6,363 nt of DNA from contig JAUWLG010000081.1 of NCBI GenBank assembly GCA_030613795.1, positions 1-6,363 of the forward strand. Reading direction: 5' to 3'. A program made the position numbers and the translations under genes. How positions within the stretch are numbered: the first letter of the stretch is position 1; each line of letters begins with the position of its first letter. The notes under the pieces are model-generated. The model searched no databases and had not been told where the DNA came from. It saw only the letters and a program-made list of their open reading frames with translations. Below, piece after piece: positions 5,575-6,363 of this stretch. This DNA comes from Helicobacteraceae bacterium. GTDB lineage: Bacteria; Campylobacterota; Campylobacteria; Campylobacterales; Sulfurimonadaceae.

Positions 5575-6249
5575 ATGAGTGCTTTTATCGTTATTGTAGA
5601 AGATGAGGAAGATATCTTAGAACTGATCGAATATAACCTCGAAAAAGAGGGCTTCGATACCATCGGGTTTACCAGTACAAAAAATGTGGCTCAACTCTTA
5701 GAAGAAGAGCCGGTTGACCTGCTTATTATGGACCGTAACCTTCCCGGTGTCGAGGGGAGTGAGTTTGTGGCACAGATGCGCGACATCGGTGTTGAGACTC
5801 CGGTTATCTATCTTAGTGCCAAAAACAAAGAGAGCGATATTGAAGAGGGGTTTGAGCGTGGCGGTGATGACTACATCACCAAACCTTTCAATATGAAAGA
5901 GCTTGTTTTACGTATAAAAGCAGTTCTTAAACGTACTAAAAAAGATAAGACCGAAGGAAAGGTGATCTATCGAGATATTACTTTGGACCTCGGCTCAAGA
6001 GAGCTATTTATAGAGAATAGGAACATTGAACTGACCAAGCTCGAGTTTGACCTGCTTCACACCCTTATAGGCAACCAAAATATTGTCTTGGACCGTGATT
6101 ATCTGCTTGAACATGTATGGGGCGGTGATGCGATCTATCAAGACCGTACGGTCAATGTCGCGATCAACCGTCTCAAAGAGAAGATCGATCCCGACAAATC
6201 CAAAGAGTATATTAAAACAGTCAGAGGCGTAGGCTACACACTGTGTTAA
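5575..6249 (+). CDS. OmpR/PhoB-family response regulator, probable phosphate regulator
   Basis: The 224-residue protein is a two-domain transcription factor. The receiver domain (about 3-120) has the acidic pair D10/E11, the phospho-acceptor D53 (in LLIMDRNLPG), S81 in the Thr/Ser switch position, aromatic Y100 and K103 of TKPF. The winged-helix DNA-binding domain (about 128-224) has LTKLEFDLL (153-161), the recognition helix region DRTVNVAINRLKEKI (190-204) and the C-terminal hairpin VRGVGYTL. Overall it reads most like PhoB. It starts 35 bases after phoU with GAGGAG (5564-5569), no terminator intervenes, and its end overlaps the next gene. Inference: it responds to phosphate and binds the two TGTAAC-N6-GTTACA elements in this window. 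It could correspond functionally to PhosR of Campylobacter jejuni, but orthology cannot be decided here, so no symbol is given. Confidence 0.93.
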   Translation: MSAFIVIVEDEEDILELIEYNLEKEGFDTIGFTSTKNVAQLLEEEPVDLLIMDRNLPGVEGSEFVAQMRDIGVETPVIYLSAKNKESDIEEGFERGGDDYITKPFNMKELVLRIKAVLKRTKKDKTEGKVIYRDITLDLGSRELFIENRNIELTKLEFDLLHTLIGNQNIVLDRDYLLEHVWGGDAIYQDRTVNVAINRLKEKIDPDKSKEYIKTVRGVGYTLC

Positions 6250-6363
6250 AACTCCACCACTTCTTTTTTGCTAACGTAGTTGGCCTTTTTATGGCCACCT
6301 TGATCGTTTCATCGGTCATCAGTTACTATACACTCAAGTCTTTTGTTATTACCGAGAACCAAG
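6243..6363 (+). CDS. N-terminus of probable sensor histidine kinase (3' end outside window)
   Basis: A frame open from GTG at 6243 to the end of the window encodes 40 residues, beginning LKLHHFFFANVVGLFMATLI after the start and containing one hydrophobic helix (about residues 7-29) followed by a polar stretch. The GTG overlaps the response regulator stop by 7 bases, typical translational coupling of regulator-kinase pairs. TAGG at 6230-6233 is a weak ribosome site. The in-frame ATG at 6291 would cut the membrane helix in half and is less likely. No kinase domain is visible, so the identity rests on position, the membrane anchor and the gene order phoU-regulator-kinase. If correct, it would be the PhoR/PhosS-like partner of the upstream regulator. 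Confidence 0.72.
   Translation, partial: MLKLHHFFFANVVGLFMATLIVSSVISYYTLKSFVITENQ

Noticed and set aside
5714..5896. 60-residue + strand open frame inside the response regulator
   Set aside because: It is out of frame with an intact receiver domain and has no ribosome site or recognisable content.

Overview
The window looks like a chromosomal segment of a Campylobacterota (Epsilonproteobacteria) bacterium, probably a free-living Sulfurovum-, Sulfurimonas- or Sulfuricurvum-like lineage. This rests on the GyrB sequence style (TOPRIM with the long proteobacterial insertion), the short type I QueF, the moderate-to-low GC content and AT-rich intergenic regions, and the resemblance of the protein sequences to that group as I remember them. 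The genus is an inference. All seven genes are on the + strand, and I see no mobile element, CRISPR array, tRNA or rRNA.

Left block (1-2768): the C-terminal part of gyrB, a 472-residue membrane-anchored GGDEF-EAL protein in which nearly all catalytic motifs are degraded, and queF (queuosine biosynthesis). Gaps of 7 and 15 bases suggest one transcriptional unit. It ends in a low-GC hairpin with a T-run at about 2795-2822, which overlaps an alternative hairpin.

Right block (2884-6363): a phosphate module made of a Pit-family phosphate transporter with an unusual charged coiled-coil insertion before its last membrane helix, a PhoU-family protein, an OmpR/PhoB-family response regulator, and the first 40 codons of a downstream membrane protein that is almost certainly the cognate sensor histidine kinase. 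The kinase start overlaps the regulator stop. pit has its own terminator and is separated from phoU by 292 bases holding two hairpins and several promoter-like elements.

The most interesting signal is non-coding. The same 18-bp element, TGTAAC-N6-GTTACA, lies just upstream of both pit (2901-2918) and phoU (4809-4826). Read as direct repeats it has the 11-bp period of PhoB-type Pho boxes. It sits downstream of the best -10 element at pit but upstream of a good -10 at phoU. The adjacent PhoB-like regulator could therefore repress the transporter while activating phoU-regulator-kinase. This is a sequence-based hypothesis. I see no wholly new system; the novel-looking parts are this paired operator arrangement, the Pit insertion and the degenerate c-di-GMP-type protein.
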